Shown: positions 47,675 to 56,617 of the stretch, piece by piece
How the letters are laid out: the number at the start of each line of letters is the position of its first letter
Numbering within the stretch: position 1 is the stretch's first letter
Origin: Bradyrhizobium diazoefficiens USDA 110
GTDB lineage: Bacteria; Pseudomonadota; Alphaproteobacteria; Rhizobiales; Xanthobacteraceae
Assembly (NCBI RefSeq): GCF_000011365.1
Contig: NC_004463.1
Span: 5,194,001-5,258,000 of the forward strand
Length of the DNA: 64,000 nucleotides
Direction: 5' to 3'
Program-made: the position numbers and the translations under genes
The notes under the pieces: generated by a model
What the model was told of the DNA's origin: nothing
What the model saw: only the letters and a program-made list of their open reading frames with translations
The model's database searches: none

Positions 47675-48054
47675 GGCACGGCGATCAGCGCGGCCGCAAC
47701 GCGGCGCCGTTCGCCGATCATGATGTTGTAGGTGCGCACGGCCGGGCCGGTCTGCATCGTGTCCAGCACCACCCTCACCGCCTTCAGAGCCTGCCGCAGC
47801 GCCGGCGGCGGCAGCCAGACCCCGGTTCCGGTGCCAATCAGGAGCGTATCGATGCTGTTGGCGGCCGCGAAGACCCGATCCAGCGAATAGCGGTCGATCT
47901 TCGCGGGGTCCGTCACATCCCAGGCCCAGATCGCGTCAGGCAGGCAGAGCAGCGATCCCCGATGCGACATGCCGGCAAAGGCGAAGCCGCCCTTGCCATA
48001 GGCCTCGATCGGCGCCGAGCGCGGGAAATGCGGTGCGTTGGGATCGCCGGCCAT
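47671..48054 (-). CDS. Mth938/DUF498-domain protein, NDUFAF3-type
   Basis: 127 residues: APIEAYGKGGFAFAGMSHRG, DTLLIGTGTGVWLPPPALRQAL and TGPAVRTYNIMIGERRRVAAALIAV are the Mth938 (DUF498) blocks. Mitochondrial NDUFAF3, a complex I assembly factor, belongs to this family, and in alphaproteobacteria the gene commonly sits beside secDF. Here it follows secF by about 60 nt and overlaps the NDUFAF6-type gene by 4 nt. The direct molecular role is not known. Confidence 0.85.
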   Translation of the reverse strand: MAGDPNAPHFPRSAPIEAYGKGGFAFAGMSHRGSLLCLPDAIWAWDVTDPAKIDRYSLDRVFAAANSIDTLLIGTGTGVWLPPPALRQALKAVRVVLDTMQTGPAVRTYNIMIGERRRVAAALIAVP

Positions 48055-48078
48055 GAGGTTCGTCCGAATGGGCTTACT

Positions 48079-48102
48079 GCCCTCGCAAACGCGTGCGAGG
48101 GC
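48079..48102. other. Stem-loop between secF and the NDUFAF3-like gene
   Basis: GCCCTCGCA (48079-48087), loop AACGCG, TGCGAGGGC (48094-48102): perfect 9-bp stem, no T run on either strand. It may stabilise or partly terminate the upstream sec mRNA. Confidence 0.6.
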
Positions 48103-48114
48103 GTGCGGTTCGGA

Positions 48115-49134
48115 TCATGCCTTGTTTTTCTTCGCCGGCGTAGCCGTATCCGGCGCATCTTCGCGATGCTCGCCGACGCCGAGATAGATCAGGATCGGCG
48201 CCGCGATGAAGATCGAGGTGTAGGTGCCGACCAGCACCACGCCGAACATCATCACCGCGGTGAAGCTGTGGATGGCGTGACCGCCGAACAGCAGCAGCGC
48301 GAGCAGCGCCAGCGTCACCGTGACGTGGGTGATGATCGAGCGCGACAGCGTCGAGTTGATGGACTCGTTGAGCAGCTGCGGCATCGGCATCTTCTTGTAG
48401 CGCCGCAGCATTTCACGGATACGGTCGTAGATGACGACCGTGTCGTTGAGCGAATAGCCCAGAATGGTCAGAAGCGCGGCGATGCTGGTCAGGTCGAAAT
48501 CGACCTGACTGATCGACATGAAGCCGATCGTCAGCACGATGTCGTGCACGTTGGCGATCATGGCGCCCAGCGCGAACTGCCATTCGAAGCGGAACCAGAG
48601 ATAGATCAGGATCGCGACGATCGCGAGCATCAGGCCGAGCATGCCGTAGGCCAAGAGCTCGCCGGCGACGCGCGGACCGAGCACCTCGACGCGGCGGTAC
48701 TCGATGGAATCGCCGAGCGCGGTACGGACCTTCTGCACGGCCTCCTGCTGGGCGGTATCGCCGCCCGGCTGCTCCGCGACGCGGATCAGGACGTTCTCGG
48801 GCCCGCCGAACTGCTGGAGCTGGACCTCGCCCAGACGCAAGCCATCCAGCGTCGTGCGCATCGCCGCGATGTCGGCGGCGCCGGACTTGGCCCGCACCTC
48901 CAGCAACGTGCCGCCCTTGAAGTCGATACCGAGGTTCAGGCCGTGGGTGAAGAACAGCGTGATGGCGACGATCGACAGCGCCGCCGAGATCGGGAAGCTG
49001 ATGCGGCGGAATCGCGTGAAGTCGAAATGCGTGTTGTCCGGGACGATGCGCAACGACGGCAGCAAGCCGAGGGCCGCGACCACGGTGAGAATAGTAATGA
49101 GGACGCCGAGCCCGATGAGAACGGTGTGATTCAC
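48115..49134 (-). CDS. secF: Protein translocase subunit SecF
   Basis: 339 residues, six membrane segments. With SecD and YajC it uses proton motive force to help SecYEG exports release. Marks: [20 protein letters not shown] in the first periplasmic region, then the second-half cluster [24 protein letters not shown]. The N-terminus has an extra leading segment ([20 protein letters not shown]) before the usual start, frequent in this genus. Ten bases downstream of secD. The C-terminus ends in a short lysine-rich tail. Confidence 0.95.
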   Translation of the reverse strand: [339 protein letters not shown]

Positions 49135-49144
49135 AATCAGGCTC

Positions 49145-50749
49145 CTAGATCGGCACGCTCTGCGGCCGCTTCCACCGCACCCACCCGGCGACGATCAGCC
49201 GGGTCAGGGTGAAGGCGGTGAACACCGTGGTGATGATGCCGATACCGAGCGTCACGGCGAAGCCGCGCACCGGGCCGGTGCCGATGTAGAACAGCACCGC
49301 GGCGGCAATGAAGGTGGTGATGTTGGAATCGAGGATGGTCGCGAGCGCCCGCTTGAAGCCGGCGTCGATCGCCGAGATCGCGTTACGGCCGCCGCGCAGC
49401 TCCTCGCGGATGCGCTCGTAGATCAGCACGTTGGAGTCCACGGCGATGCCGACGGTGAGCACGATGCCGGCGATGCCGGGCAGCGTCAGCGTGGCGTTGA
49501 GCAGCGACAGCAGGCCGAAGATCATGGCGACGTTGATGGCCACCGCGATGTTGGCGAACACCCCGAACAGCCGATAGGTCACGAGCATGAAGATGATGAC
49601 CAGGATCGAGCCGACGTAAGCCGCAAGCTCGCCCTTCTCGATCGAGTCCTGGCCAAGGCCCGGACCGACGGTGCGCTCCTCGACCACGGTGAGCGGCGCC
49701 GGCAGCGCGCCGGCGCGCAGGAGGATCGCGAGATCGTTGGCCGATTGCACGGTGAAATTGCCGGAGATCTGGCCCTGACCGCCGGTGATCGGCTCGCGGA
49801 TGACAGGCGCCGAGATCACCTTGTTGTCGAGGACGATCGCAAACGGCAGCCCCACGTTTTCCTGCGTGGCTTGCGAGAACTTGCGCGCGCCCGACGTGTT
49901 GAACTTGAAGCTGACGACCGGCTCACCCGTGCGCTGGTCGAAGCTCGCCTGGGCATCGGTCAGGTCGCCGCCGGCGACCAGCACCTGCTTCTTGACCACG
50001 TAAGGTGTGGGCGGTGGCGAGGCGCTCATCAGCAGATCGGATTCCGGCGGCAACCTGCCCTGCTGCGCCTGATCCGGCGGCACGGAGGTGTCGACCATGC
50101 GGAATTCCATCTTCGCGGTCTTGCCCAGCAGTTCCTTCAGGCGGGTCGGGTCCTGAAGACCGGGGACCTGCACCAGGATGCGGTCGTTGCCCTGGCGCTG
50201 GATGACGGGCTCGACGGTGCCGAGCTCGTTGACGCGGCGCTCGACGATCTGGATCGATTGCTCGATGGTCTTGCGCATGCGGTCGAGCATCGCGGCCTGC
50301 GGGATGCTCAGGCGGATAACGCCGCCACCGGCATCGGTCACTTCAAGGTCGCGTTGACCGCTGGAGCCCATCAGACCGCCGAGCGGCTGGGCCAATTCGC
50401 GCAGCTTGGCGAGCGCCGGCTGCACATCGGTTTCCTTGGTGATGCGAACCTCGGCCGCGTCGTTGCGCACGGTGACGCCGCCGGTGAAGCCGATCTTGGC
50501 ATCGCGCAGCGTCCGGCGAACGTCGTCGCGGACCTGGTCCAGCCTCTCCTTCTTCACATAGTTGGAATCGACCTCAAGCAGCAGATAGGAGCCGCCCTGG
50601 AGGTCGAGGCCGAGCACGAGCCGGCGCTGCGCCCAGGCCGGCCAGGTCTTGACCTGTGCCTCGGGGAAGAAGTTCGGGACCGCGCAGAGGCACACGATCA
50701 GCGCCGTCAGGATAATCCCCAGCGCCCTCCACCGCGTGAAATACAACAT
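49145..50749 (-). CDS. secD: Protein translocase subunit SecD
   Basis: 534 residues. First segment MLYFTRWRALGIILTALIVC, then the family start VLGLDLQGGSYLLLEVD. The P1 domain contains IVERRVNELGTVEPVIQRQGNDRILVQVPGL, and the six-segment membrane core ends with VGIAVDSNVLIYERIREELRGG. SecD is the large periplasmic-domain partner of SecF. The layout yajC-secD-secF with short gaps is the usual operon. Confidence 0.96.
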   Translation of the reverse strand: MLYFTRWRALGIILTALIVCLCAVPNFFPEAQVKTWPAWAQRRLVLGLDLQGGSYLLLEVDSNYVKKERLDQVRDDVRRTLRDAKIGFTGGVTVRNDAAEVRITKETDVQPALAKLRELAQPLGGLMGSSGQRDLEVTDAGGGVIRLSIPQAAMLDRMRKTIEQSIQIVERRVNELGTVEPVIQRQGNDRILVQVPGLQDPTRLKELLGKTAKMEFRMVDTSVPPDQAQQGRLPPESDLLMSASPPPTPYVVKKQVLVAGGDLTDAQASFDQRTGEPVVSFKFNTSGARKFSQATQENVGLPFAIVLDNKVISAPVIREPITGGQGQISGNFTVQSANDLAILLRAGALPAPLTVVEERTVGPGLGQDSIEKGELAAYVGSILVIIFMLVTYRLFGVFANIAVAINVAMIFGLLSLLNATLTLPGIAGIVLTVGIAVDSNVLIYERIREELRGGRNAISAIDAGFKRALATILDSNITTFIAAAVLFYIGTGPVRGFAVTLGIGIITTVFTAFTLTRLIVAGWVRWKRPQSVPI

Positions 50750-50796
50750 CGACTGGACCTGTCAGATCAGGAGACTTGAGATGCTCGCGGAAGCGT

Positions 50797-51174
50797 TCAC
50801 TTCGACGCGGCGTCGTCCTTGGCGGCTTCCTTCGCGCTATCCTTGGATTCCTTCGCCGGCTCGCCCTTGGCGCGCACGCCGGAGATCATCTGGCGCATCT
50901 GCCGGACGCGGACGCCGTCGGAAATCTCGAACTCGATCTGGTCGTCATCGACGACCTTGGTGACCTTGCCGACGAGGCCGCCCGAGGTCACGACGGTGTC
51001 GCCGCGACGGATGTTCTTCACGAGGTCGGCGTGGTCACGGACCTTCTTCTGCTGCGGACGCAGAATCAGGAAGTACATAATCACGAAGATCAGGGCGAAC
51101 GGCAGCAGCGACATCAACATGCTGTTGGTGTCGCCGGCGCCCGCGGCCTGGGCATACGCAGGGGTAATCAGCAT
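50797..51174 (-). CDS. yajC: Preprotein translocase subunit YajC
   Basis: 125 residues: one membrane segment (LMSLLPFALIFVIMYFLILRPQQKKVR) followed by the YajC domain (NIRRGDTVVTSGGLVGKVTKV, QIEFEISDGVRVRQMR). A charged, lysine- and glutamate-rich tail of about 30 residues extends past the domain. Binds the SecDF holotranslocon. First gene of the secDF operon, 47 nt before secD. Divergent from the DUF815 ATPase with 180 bp between. Confidence 0.94.
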   Translation of the reverse strand: MLITPAYAQAAGAGDTNSMLMSLLPFALIFVIMYFLILRPQQKKVRDHADLVKNIRRGDTVVTSGGLVGKVTKVVDDDQIEFEISDGVRVRQMRQMISGVRAKGEPAKESKDSAKEAAKDDAASK

Positions 51175-51354
51175 TCGGACGATCCTTGTGACAACGGGGA
51201 AAGCCGGTCAGGCCCTCAAAGGCGACCGGCTCGGTCAAATTCGCGCGGACTATAGCGGCCACCGCCCCAATTGCAACGCTGCCAGACCGTCCTTTTGGTC
51301 ACCTTGCGGCGCGCCGTCAGGCCCGATAAGGCTGCATTCTCAGGAACTTCGGAC

Positions 51355-52359
51355 ATGCCCAAAAAACCAAGCAAAAGCCCGGCCGGCAAAGGCCCCCGTA
51401 CCCCTGCCAGGAAGCCTGCCCGCGTCGCGGCAAAACGCCCCACGGCAGCCTCCAAAGCAGTCTCCAAGGCGATCTCCAAGGCAGCGCCTGACCTCAACCA
51501 GGAGCGGATCGTCCTCGCCCTCGAGACCATTGCGGCGCACCTCTCCGCCCAGGGCAAGCCGGCGGCCGAACCCGAGTCGTTCGACCGGGCGGATGCCTAT
51601 GTCTGGCATCCGGACGGCCGTCTCTCGGCGGTGCCGCGGGTCAGCCGCGTCGAGCTGTTCCTCCTCAAGGGCGTCGACCGGATGCGCGACATCCTGATGG
51701 AGAACACCGAGCGCTTCGCAGGCGGCCTACCCGCCAACAACGCCCTGCTCTGGGGCGCGCGCGGCATGGGCAAGTCGTCGCTGGTCAAGGCCGCGCATGC
51801 CAGCATCAATGCGGACCGCAAACCGGCCGACAAGCTGAAGCTGATCGAGATTCACCGCGAGGACATCGAGACTTTGCCCGCGCTGATGGAGCAGTTGCGC
51901 GCCTCGTCCTTCCGCTTCATCGTGTTCTGCGACGACCTCTCCTTCGACGGCAATGACGCCTCGTACAAGTCGCTCAAGGCCGTGCTCGAAGGCGGCATCG
52001 AGGGCCGGCCCGAGAACGTCATCCTCTACGCCACCTCCAACCGCCGCCATCTGCTCGCGCGCGAGATGATCGAGAACGAGCGCTCGACCGCGATCAATCC
52101 CGGCGAAGCGGTCGAGGAAAAGGTGTCGCTGTCGGATCGCTTCGGCCTCTGGCTCGGCTTCCACCGATGCAGCCAGGACGAATATCTCGCCATGGTGCGC
52201 GGCTATTGCAGCCATTTCGACATAAAGGTCGATGATGAGGCGCTGGAGCGCGAGGCGCTGGAATGGTCGACCACGCGCGGCTCGCGCTCGGGCCGTGTCG
52301 CCTGGCAATTCGTGCAGGAGCTTGCGGGACGACTGGGCGTGAAGCTCACGGCGCAGTAG
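51355..52359 (+). CDS. DUF815-family AAA+ ATPase
   Basis: 334 residues. A basic Lys/Ala-rich N-terminus (about 1-45, RKPARVAAKRPTAASK) precedes the ATPase core: Walker A WGARGMGKSSLVKA, Walker B RFIVFCDDLSFDG, sensor VILYATSNRRHLL. DUF815 proteins are predicted ATPases of unknown partner, conserved next to yajC/secDF in alphaproteobacteria. A translocase- or envelope-linked role is inferred from position. ATG 51355 has GGAAC nearby. Confidence 0.9.
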   Translation: MPKKPSKSPAGKGPRTPARKPARVAAKRPTAASKAVSKAISKAAPDLNQERIVLALETIAAHLSAQGKPAAEPESFDRADAYVWHPDGRLSAVPRVSRVELFLLKGVDRMRDILMENTERFAGGLPANNALLWGARGMGKSSLVKAAHASINADRKPADKLKLIEIHREDIETLPALMEQLRASSFRFIVFCDDLSFDGNDASYKSLKAVLEGGIEGRPENVILYATSNRRHLLAREMIENERSTAINPGEAVEEKVSLSDRFGLWLGFHRCSQDEYLAMVRGYCSHFDIKVDDEALEREALEWSTTRGSRSGRVAWQFVQELAGRLGVKLTAQ

Positions 52360-52390
52360 CGGTCGGATCGTAACCCACTTACGGCTGTCT

Positions 52391-52408
52391 TTCCCCGAAG
52401 GCGGGGAA
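52391..52408. terminator. Hairpin between the DUF815 gene and sulfatase 2
   Basis: TTCCCC (52391-52396), loop GAAGGC, GGGGAA (52403-52408), preceded by TGTC on the plus strand and followed on the minus strand by AGAC. Sits between two converging genes; weak T context, so the call is tentative. Confidence 0.4.
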
Positions 52409-52435
52409 TCAAGGGCGCGTGCGCATAAAAACCGG

Positions 52436-53899
52436 TTATGGCGGCGTGTAGGGATCTGGGGTGCCAAGTTTGATTGGAGGGTACTTCTTGAAGCTCGCTT
52501 CCAGTTCTCCGATGATTCTCACTGCGGGATCGGCGACCCAGGAGTTTTGCGCGGCAACATCACGCTCCTCCTTCCGGTCGGTCAGTAGATTGATGACTCT
52601 CGGCAAGGGCAATTTCTGCGGCGTGGCGTACATAGTTTCCTGCCAGATCAAATGGACTTTCCAGTTTCGCCATTTGACGGCTGACAGCCGGTCGGCCACG
52701 TAGGCGGGGAACCCTTCGCGGTTAGAGGCCTCCTGCTTGCCCAAAAAGAAATCTAGCTGATCCACGCCGTCAATCGCGCGATCCGTAGGGACCTCTGCGC
52801 CCCCGACCCGCGCAAGCGTCGTGAAGAGGTCGACGGTGTGAACGATTTCGTTGCTGATGCGGCCCGCCGGCACCTTGCCGGGCCAGCGAATGATGAACGG
52901 TGCCCGCAGTGAACCTTCCATCGCCGTGAAGTAAGTTCCGCGCCAAGGTCCGTTGTCACCCTCCCAGGGGTTGGTTGCCTCCGGGCCATTGTCGCTGGCG
53001 AATATCACAAGCGTGTCGTTTTCGATTCCTGCTTGCTTGATGGCATCGAGGATTTGCCCGGTGCGGTAGTCCATTTCGGCCAGGCAATCGGCCCAATCGC
53101 CGTTGCCGGTTCTACCCGCGAACTCAAGATTTGGAAGCGTCGGCATGTGAACGTGCGCGAACGGGACGTAGGCATAGAACGGCTTGCCTGAGCTCGCGTT
53201 GCGCTTGATGAACTCCACCGCACGGCTGGTGATCTCCGCGTCCATGGTGCGGCGGCGATCCTCATCCAGCACGGCGACCTGTCGAGGTTTATCGCCCTTG
53301 CGTGCTTCATAGATATGTTGAGGGTGAACGACTTTCGCATTCCAACCCTGCCTGTTTCCGACCGACGGCCACATGCTTCGTGTCTCGTCCAGGGACGGCC
53401 ACATCGCCTCGTCATACGTGCGCGGGATGCCATACCACTCGTCGAAGCCCTGATTGGTCGGCATCCGGTCTTCGGCGCTGCCGAGATGCCATTTGCCCCA
53501 CATCCCGGTCGCGTAGCCCTGCCCCGACAACAGCTCCGCGGTCGTGATCTCCCACTGTGTTAATCCGTCGGGGATGCCGCCGATCGGAACTTCGTACGTT
53601 CCGGAGCGGATGGCAAAGCGTCCTGTAAGCAGGGCCGATCGGGACGGCGTACACTGCGCTTCAACATTGAAGTTGAGGAGGCGGGTGCCCTCACCGGCGA
53701 GCGCGTCAATACGTGGCGTGGGCGCGCCGCGGAGGATACCGCCGCCATATACGCCCAACTCGCCGTAGCCCAGATTATCCGCGAGGATGACGACAATATT
53801 GGGATTCTTAGGTTGCTGCGCTGCGGCAGGCGCGCTCGCAATCGCTATGGCGGCCACTGATGCCAACGAACCGAGCCAGATGGTTTTGCTCTTCGGCAT
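52436..53899 (-). CDS. Periplasmic arylsulfatase (sulfatase 2)
   Basis: 487 residues: signal peptide MPKSKTIWLGSLASVAAIAI then ASAPAAAQ. The formylglycine site is the canonical CTPSRSALLTGR (Cys near residue 82). The N-terminal metal motif reads ILADNLGYGELG where DD and GD are usual, so one calcium ligand may differ. TLVIFASDNGPEA supplies the second metal/catalytic cluster. It should hydrolyse sulfate esters in the periplasm after its Cys is converted by the FGE encoded at 58395. Last gene of the sulfatase series. Confidence 0.93.
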   Translation of the reverse strand: MPKSKTIWLGSLASVAAIAIASAPAAAQQPKNPNIVVILADNLGYGELGVYGGGILRGAPTPRIDALAGEGTRLLNFNVEAQCTPSRSALLTGRFAIRSGTYEVPIGGIPDGLTQWEITTAELLSGQGYATGMWGKWHLGSAEDRMPTNQGFDEWYGIPRTYDEAMWPSLDETRSMWPSVGNRQGWNAKVVHPQHIYEARKGDKPRQVAVLDEDRRRTMDAEITSRAVEFIKRNASSGKPFYAYVPFAHVHMPTLPNLEFAGRTGNGDWADCLAEMDYRTGQILDAIKQAGIENDTLVIFASDNGPEATNPWEGDNGPWRGTYFTAMEGSLRAPFIIRWPGKVPAGRISNEIVHTVDLFTTLARVGGAEVPTDRAIDGVDQLDFFLGKQEASNREGFPAYVADRLSAVKWRNWKVHLIWQETMYATPQKLPLPRVINLLTDRKEERDVAAQNSWVADPAVRIIGELEASFKKYPPIKLGTPDPYTPP

Positions 53900-54004
53900 T
53901 TTTTGCCCTCAGATCAATAGGCCACCTTCCGACCAAGCTCGGCACCAATTCCCTACGTGCCGCTAGAGCCGGTTGCCGGTTTGTGCCTTTCTCCAGTTGA
54001 TCCC

Positions 54005-55072
54005 CTACTTCGTCACCCTGTGCCGGGTCGGCGCAACGGTGCTTTCAGGTGCGGCGGGCGAAATCGCAAAGGTCAGCCAGGTATTCCAGCCCGACGGCCG
54101 GTTCGCCGCCTCGAATTCGCCATATCCCTTTATGTTCAGATATCCCTGCATGCCGCCGATCGGAAAAAGATAGCCGAACTGCGGACCGATGCCGAAAACT
54201 CGCGACCTGAATCCGCCAAGGGCCGGCAGTCCGCCGGTATCGTTGGAGACCTGCTGATAGGCATAGCCGACCAGACCTACGAAGGCCTGCTTTGAGAGAA
54301 ATTTCGACGCGCCCCAATCGAAGTGGAAATCGACGCCGCTCTGAACCAGCGTGTCCGGGTTCTTGAAGTTGTATGTGAAGCCGCCGACGCCGGAGAATTC
54401 ATATCCCGTCATCGGGTTGAGGTAAGTGTAACCCCCGCCTGCGTCGATGGCGCCATGACCGATACCGATGTTGGAGAGGCGGCTGGGTTCATAGGCGCCG
54501 ACTGGAATGTCGCCGGTCACATAGGTCATGTAGTTGTGGACGCCGTCGTGCCACTTCATCGAGACCATGGGATAGAGGTCGCCGAACCCGGTGAGCGAGT
54601 CCGATATGCTTCCCGTGCGGGTCGCCGAAATCGGACCGAACCCAGTCGTCAGCGTGCCGTCAAGGGTCGTGCTGTTTCGGCCGTAAACGCCCATGACACC
54701 GACGGACAATTGCCCGCCGAGGACCGGCGTCGCGAACGTATACGTCGGAGCCAGAAACAGCAGGTCTGGCGGCGCTTTGAGATTTACGTTCAAGTTGACA
54801 TTGACGTTCGGAGAGAAGCGGCCAATCTGAACTTCTCGGGCCGCTGCGGCAGCACCGGAGGCGGACACACTGGTGTGGTAATAGATCGTCCCGAGGGACC
54901 AGCCTGGGGCGGTGGGTGCCGCTGCCAGACTGCCGAACAGCCCCGGGACCCAGAACGAGATGCCGCTCTCGTCGGCGCTCGCGATTTGCGGCGAAAACGT
55001 GAGAGCTGCAACCACAACCGCGCTGAGCAGGGTCGGTTGAGAGGCACCCGCAAATTCCAACGTGGGCTTCAT
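54005..55072 (-). CDS. Outer-membrane channel of the MetA-pathway (Phenol_MetA_deg) type
   Basis: 355 residues: MKPTLEFAGASQPTLLSAVV...PQIASADE is a signal peptide. The mature barrel (ISFWVPGLFGSLAAAP, LAPTYTFATPVLGG, YMTYVTGDIPVGAY, GGGYTYLNPMTGYEFS) belongs to the putative transporter family first noted in meta-cleavage operons for aromatics. It is expected to form a beta-barrel for uptake of small hydrophobic or aromatic compounds. Set between the HAD and sulfatase 2 genes, it is the likely entry pore for a sulfate ester. TAGGAGATTGCAG precedes ATG 55072. Confidence 0.82.
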   Translation of the reverse strand: MKPTLEFAGASQPTLLSAVVVAALTFSPQIASADESGISFWVPGLFGSLAAAPTAPGWSLGTIYYHTSVSASGAAAAAREVQIGRFSPNVNVNLNVNLKAPPDLLFLAPTYTFATPVLGGQLSVGVMGVYGRNSTTLDGTLTTGFGPISATRTGSISDSLTGFGDLYPMVSMKWHDGVHNYMTYVTGDIPVGAYEPSRLSNIGIGHGAIDAGGGYTYLNPMTGYEFSGVGGFTYNFKNPDTLVQSGVDFHFDWGASKFLSKQAFVGLVGYAYQQVSNDTGGLPALGGFRSRVFGIGPQFGYLFPIGGMQGYLNIKGYGEFEAANRPSGWNTWLTFAISPAAPESTVAPTRHRVTK

Positions 55073-55355
55073 CTGCAATCTCCTAGCGGTTCGACGGATG
55101 CATCGAGATTTGGCGGTCGCGAACCCACCTTCCGTTTTAAGACCTGGTCCCGTCATCAGGCCTAAGCCTATCTCGAGACCGAAGGAATCGGAGTTTCGTC
55201 TACGGGCTGTAAGTAAGGCATGCTCCGGACCCGATGTCCGTTGTGAATTGGCCACATCTAAAAATATAGTCGGGTGCTATGCCAACGGCGTGCATTGAGC
55301 TTAATGGCTGGCTGCGCACTGCATTCGCGCAACCGTGGGTCTTACGATTTCACCT
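55073..55355. other. 283-bp gap inside the sulfatase series
   Basis: No gene seen. Lower GC than its surroundings near 55255-55275 (AAAAATATAG), so an internal promoter for the channel and sulfatase 2 genes is possible. Confidence 0.4.
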
Positions 55356-56390
55356 CTAATCAAACGAAAAGATACTCTTCCAGTCGTTCTTCATGTCCAC
55401 AACGGTCCACCTGTTCAGCGCTGCAGCATCGAGAGCGACATCGAGCTTGCCGAAATGTGATTGGCGATCGTAGGCATATTCGCGTTCCGCATCGGTATGG
55501 TGGACGATCAGGCCGAACCGCGCGCCACTGGTACCGAGCGTCGCCCATTGCAGCATTTCGAGGTCGCCATCGGAGTTGCCGAAGGCGGCGATCGGACGCC
55601 GGCCGATGTGGCTATTGATCCCGATCGGTTTGCCGGCCTTGTCGTCGATGAAATCGATATCCGGCAAGCGAAATAGAACCGGCGTGCTGTCGCGCATCTC
55701 ATACCGGGTCTTGATTGACGATCCGACGACCTGCTCGGGAGGCACGCCATAAATCGCCTCGGTCCATGGTCGCATGAATTCGACGCCGCCACCTGACACG
55801 ATGAAGGTCTTGAAGCCGTTGGTGCGGAGGTAAGCGAGCAGTTCGAGCATAGGCTGATAGACAAGTTCGGTATACGGACGCTTGAAACGGCCATCACGCG
55901 CGGTCGCAAGCCAGTCTGTGACGATCTTCTCAAACTCCGCCGTCGTCATGCCGGCGTGAGTTACCGCCAGCAGCTCGGCCACGCCCTTCTCCCCGAAAGC
56001 TGCGAGCGCCTTCAAGTCGCCATTCAGCACTGCCGCGAAGGGCTGCTTGTCCTTCCATTCCGGATGCATAGGCGCAAGGACCTTCACGCGATCCAGCGCA
56101 AACGCCAGTTGTACATACATCGGCTGTTCGATCCAAAGCGTGCCGTCGTTGTCGAAGGTTGCGATGCGTTGATCGGGGGGCACGAAATAGGGTCCACCGT
56201 TCTCCGTGACCCGTGCGACGAAGTCGACGATCGAGGCTTTCGTCGGGCCCTCGTTCCAGGACGGCAGAGGACCGGCTTGCGTCTGGGCCATGGCGGACGT
56301 GGAACGCAGAGCGGCAGATAGAAACGGAAGCATCGCCAGAGACGAGAGCAGTGCGCGCCGGTCAAGGCGTGATCGCGTGATCTGTTTCAT
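55356..56390 (-). CDS. Exported HAD-superfamily phosphatase
   Basis: 344 residues. N-terminus MKQITRSRLDRRALLSSLAM resembles a twin-arginine or Sec leader. HAD motif I is IATFDNDGTLWIEQ (nucleophile Asp, DxDGT with N in between), motif II FIVSGGG, motif IV AFGNSDGDLEML. The long cap and length suit a phosphoserine-phosphatase-like exported enzyme. In this operon it may act on a phosphate ester or assist sulfate-ester breakdown. The 227 bp upstream hold a leader-like ORF and a hairpin. Confidence 0.88.
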   Translation of the reverse strand: MKQITRSRLDRRALLSSLAMLPFLSAALRSTSAMAQTQAGPLPSWNEGPTKASIVDFVARVTENGGPYFVPPDQRIATFDNDGTLWIEQPMYVQLAFALDRVKVLAPMHPEWKDKQPFAAVLNGDLKALAAFGEKGVAELLAVTHAGMTTAEFEKIVTDWLATARDGRFKRPYTELVYQPMLELLAYLRTNGFKTFIVSGGGVEFMRPWTEAIYGVPPEQVVGSSIKTRYEMRDSTPVLFRLPDIDFIDDKAGKPIGINSHIGRRPIAAFGNSDGDLEMLQWATLGTSGARFGLIVHHTDAEREYAYDRQSHFGKLDVALDAAALNRWTVVDMKNDWKSIFSFD

Positions 56391-56482
56391 TGTCGATCCG
56401 TTTCGATCGTGCGGTCCCTACTGGCCAACATTGAAGCGGCCACAAGCGAAACTTCCGCTCAGCAGCAGATCGCGGCGTTTCA

Positions 56483-56506
56483 TTCCGCCGTCCGATTACG
56501 GCGGAA
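56483..56506. other. Hairpin overlapping the stop of the 15-codon ORF
   Basis: TTCCGCCGT (56483-56491), loop CCGATT, ACGGCGGAA (56498-56506): perfect 9-bp stem. It contains the TAA stop of the short ORF at 56496-56543, upstream of the HAD phosphatase gene. Confidence 0.6.
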
Positions 56507-56543
56507 CGTCGTGGGATTCTTCTGGCGGACGCTTGTTACTCAT
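56496..56543 (-). CDS. 15-residue leader-like peptide ORF
   Basis: ATG 56543 reads MSNKRPPEESHDVPP then TAA. It is preceded by CAGGAGGAGCACGTC, one of the best ribosome-binding sites in the window. Four prolines including two PP pairs could slow ribosomes. Its stop lies in a hairpin (56483-56506), and the HAD gene starts 105 bp further on. A leader peptide or a gene remnant are both possible; there is no homology to cite. Confidence 0.4.
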   Translation of the reverse strand: MSNKRPPEESHDVPP

Positions 56544-56617
56544 GACGTGCTCCTCCTGTTTGCTCGCGATTCCGTTGGCGGGCGCCCTATGTCGGGCGCC
56601 CGCATCAAGCATCCGAG

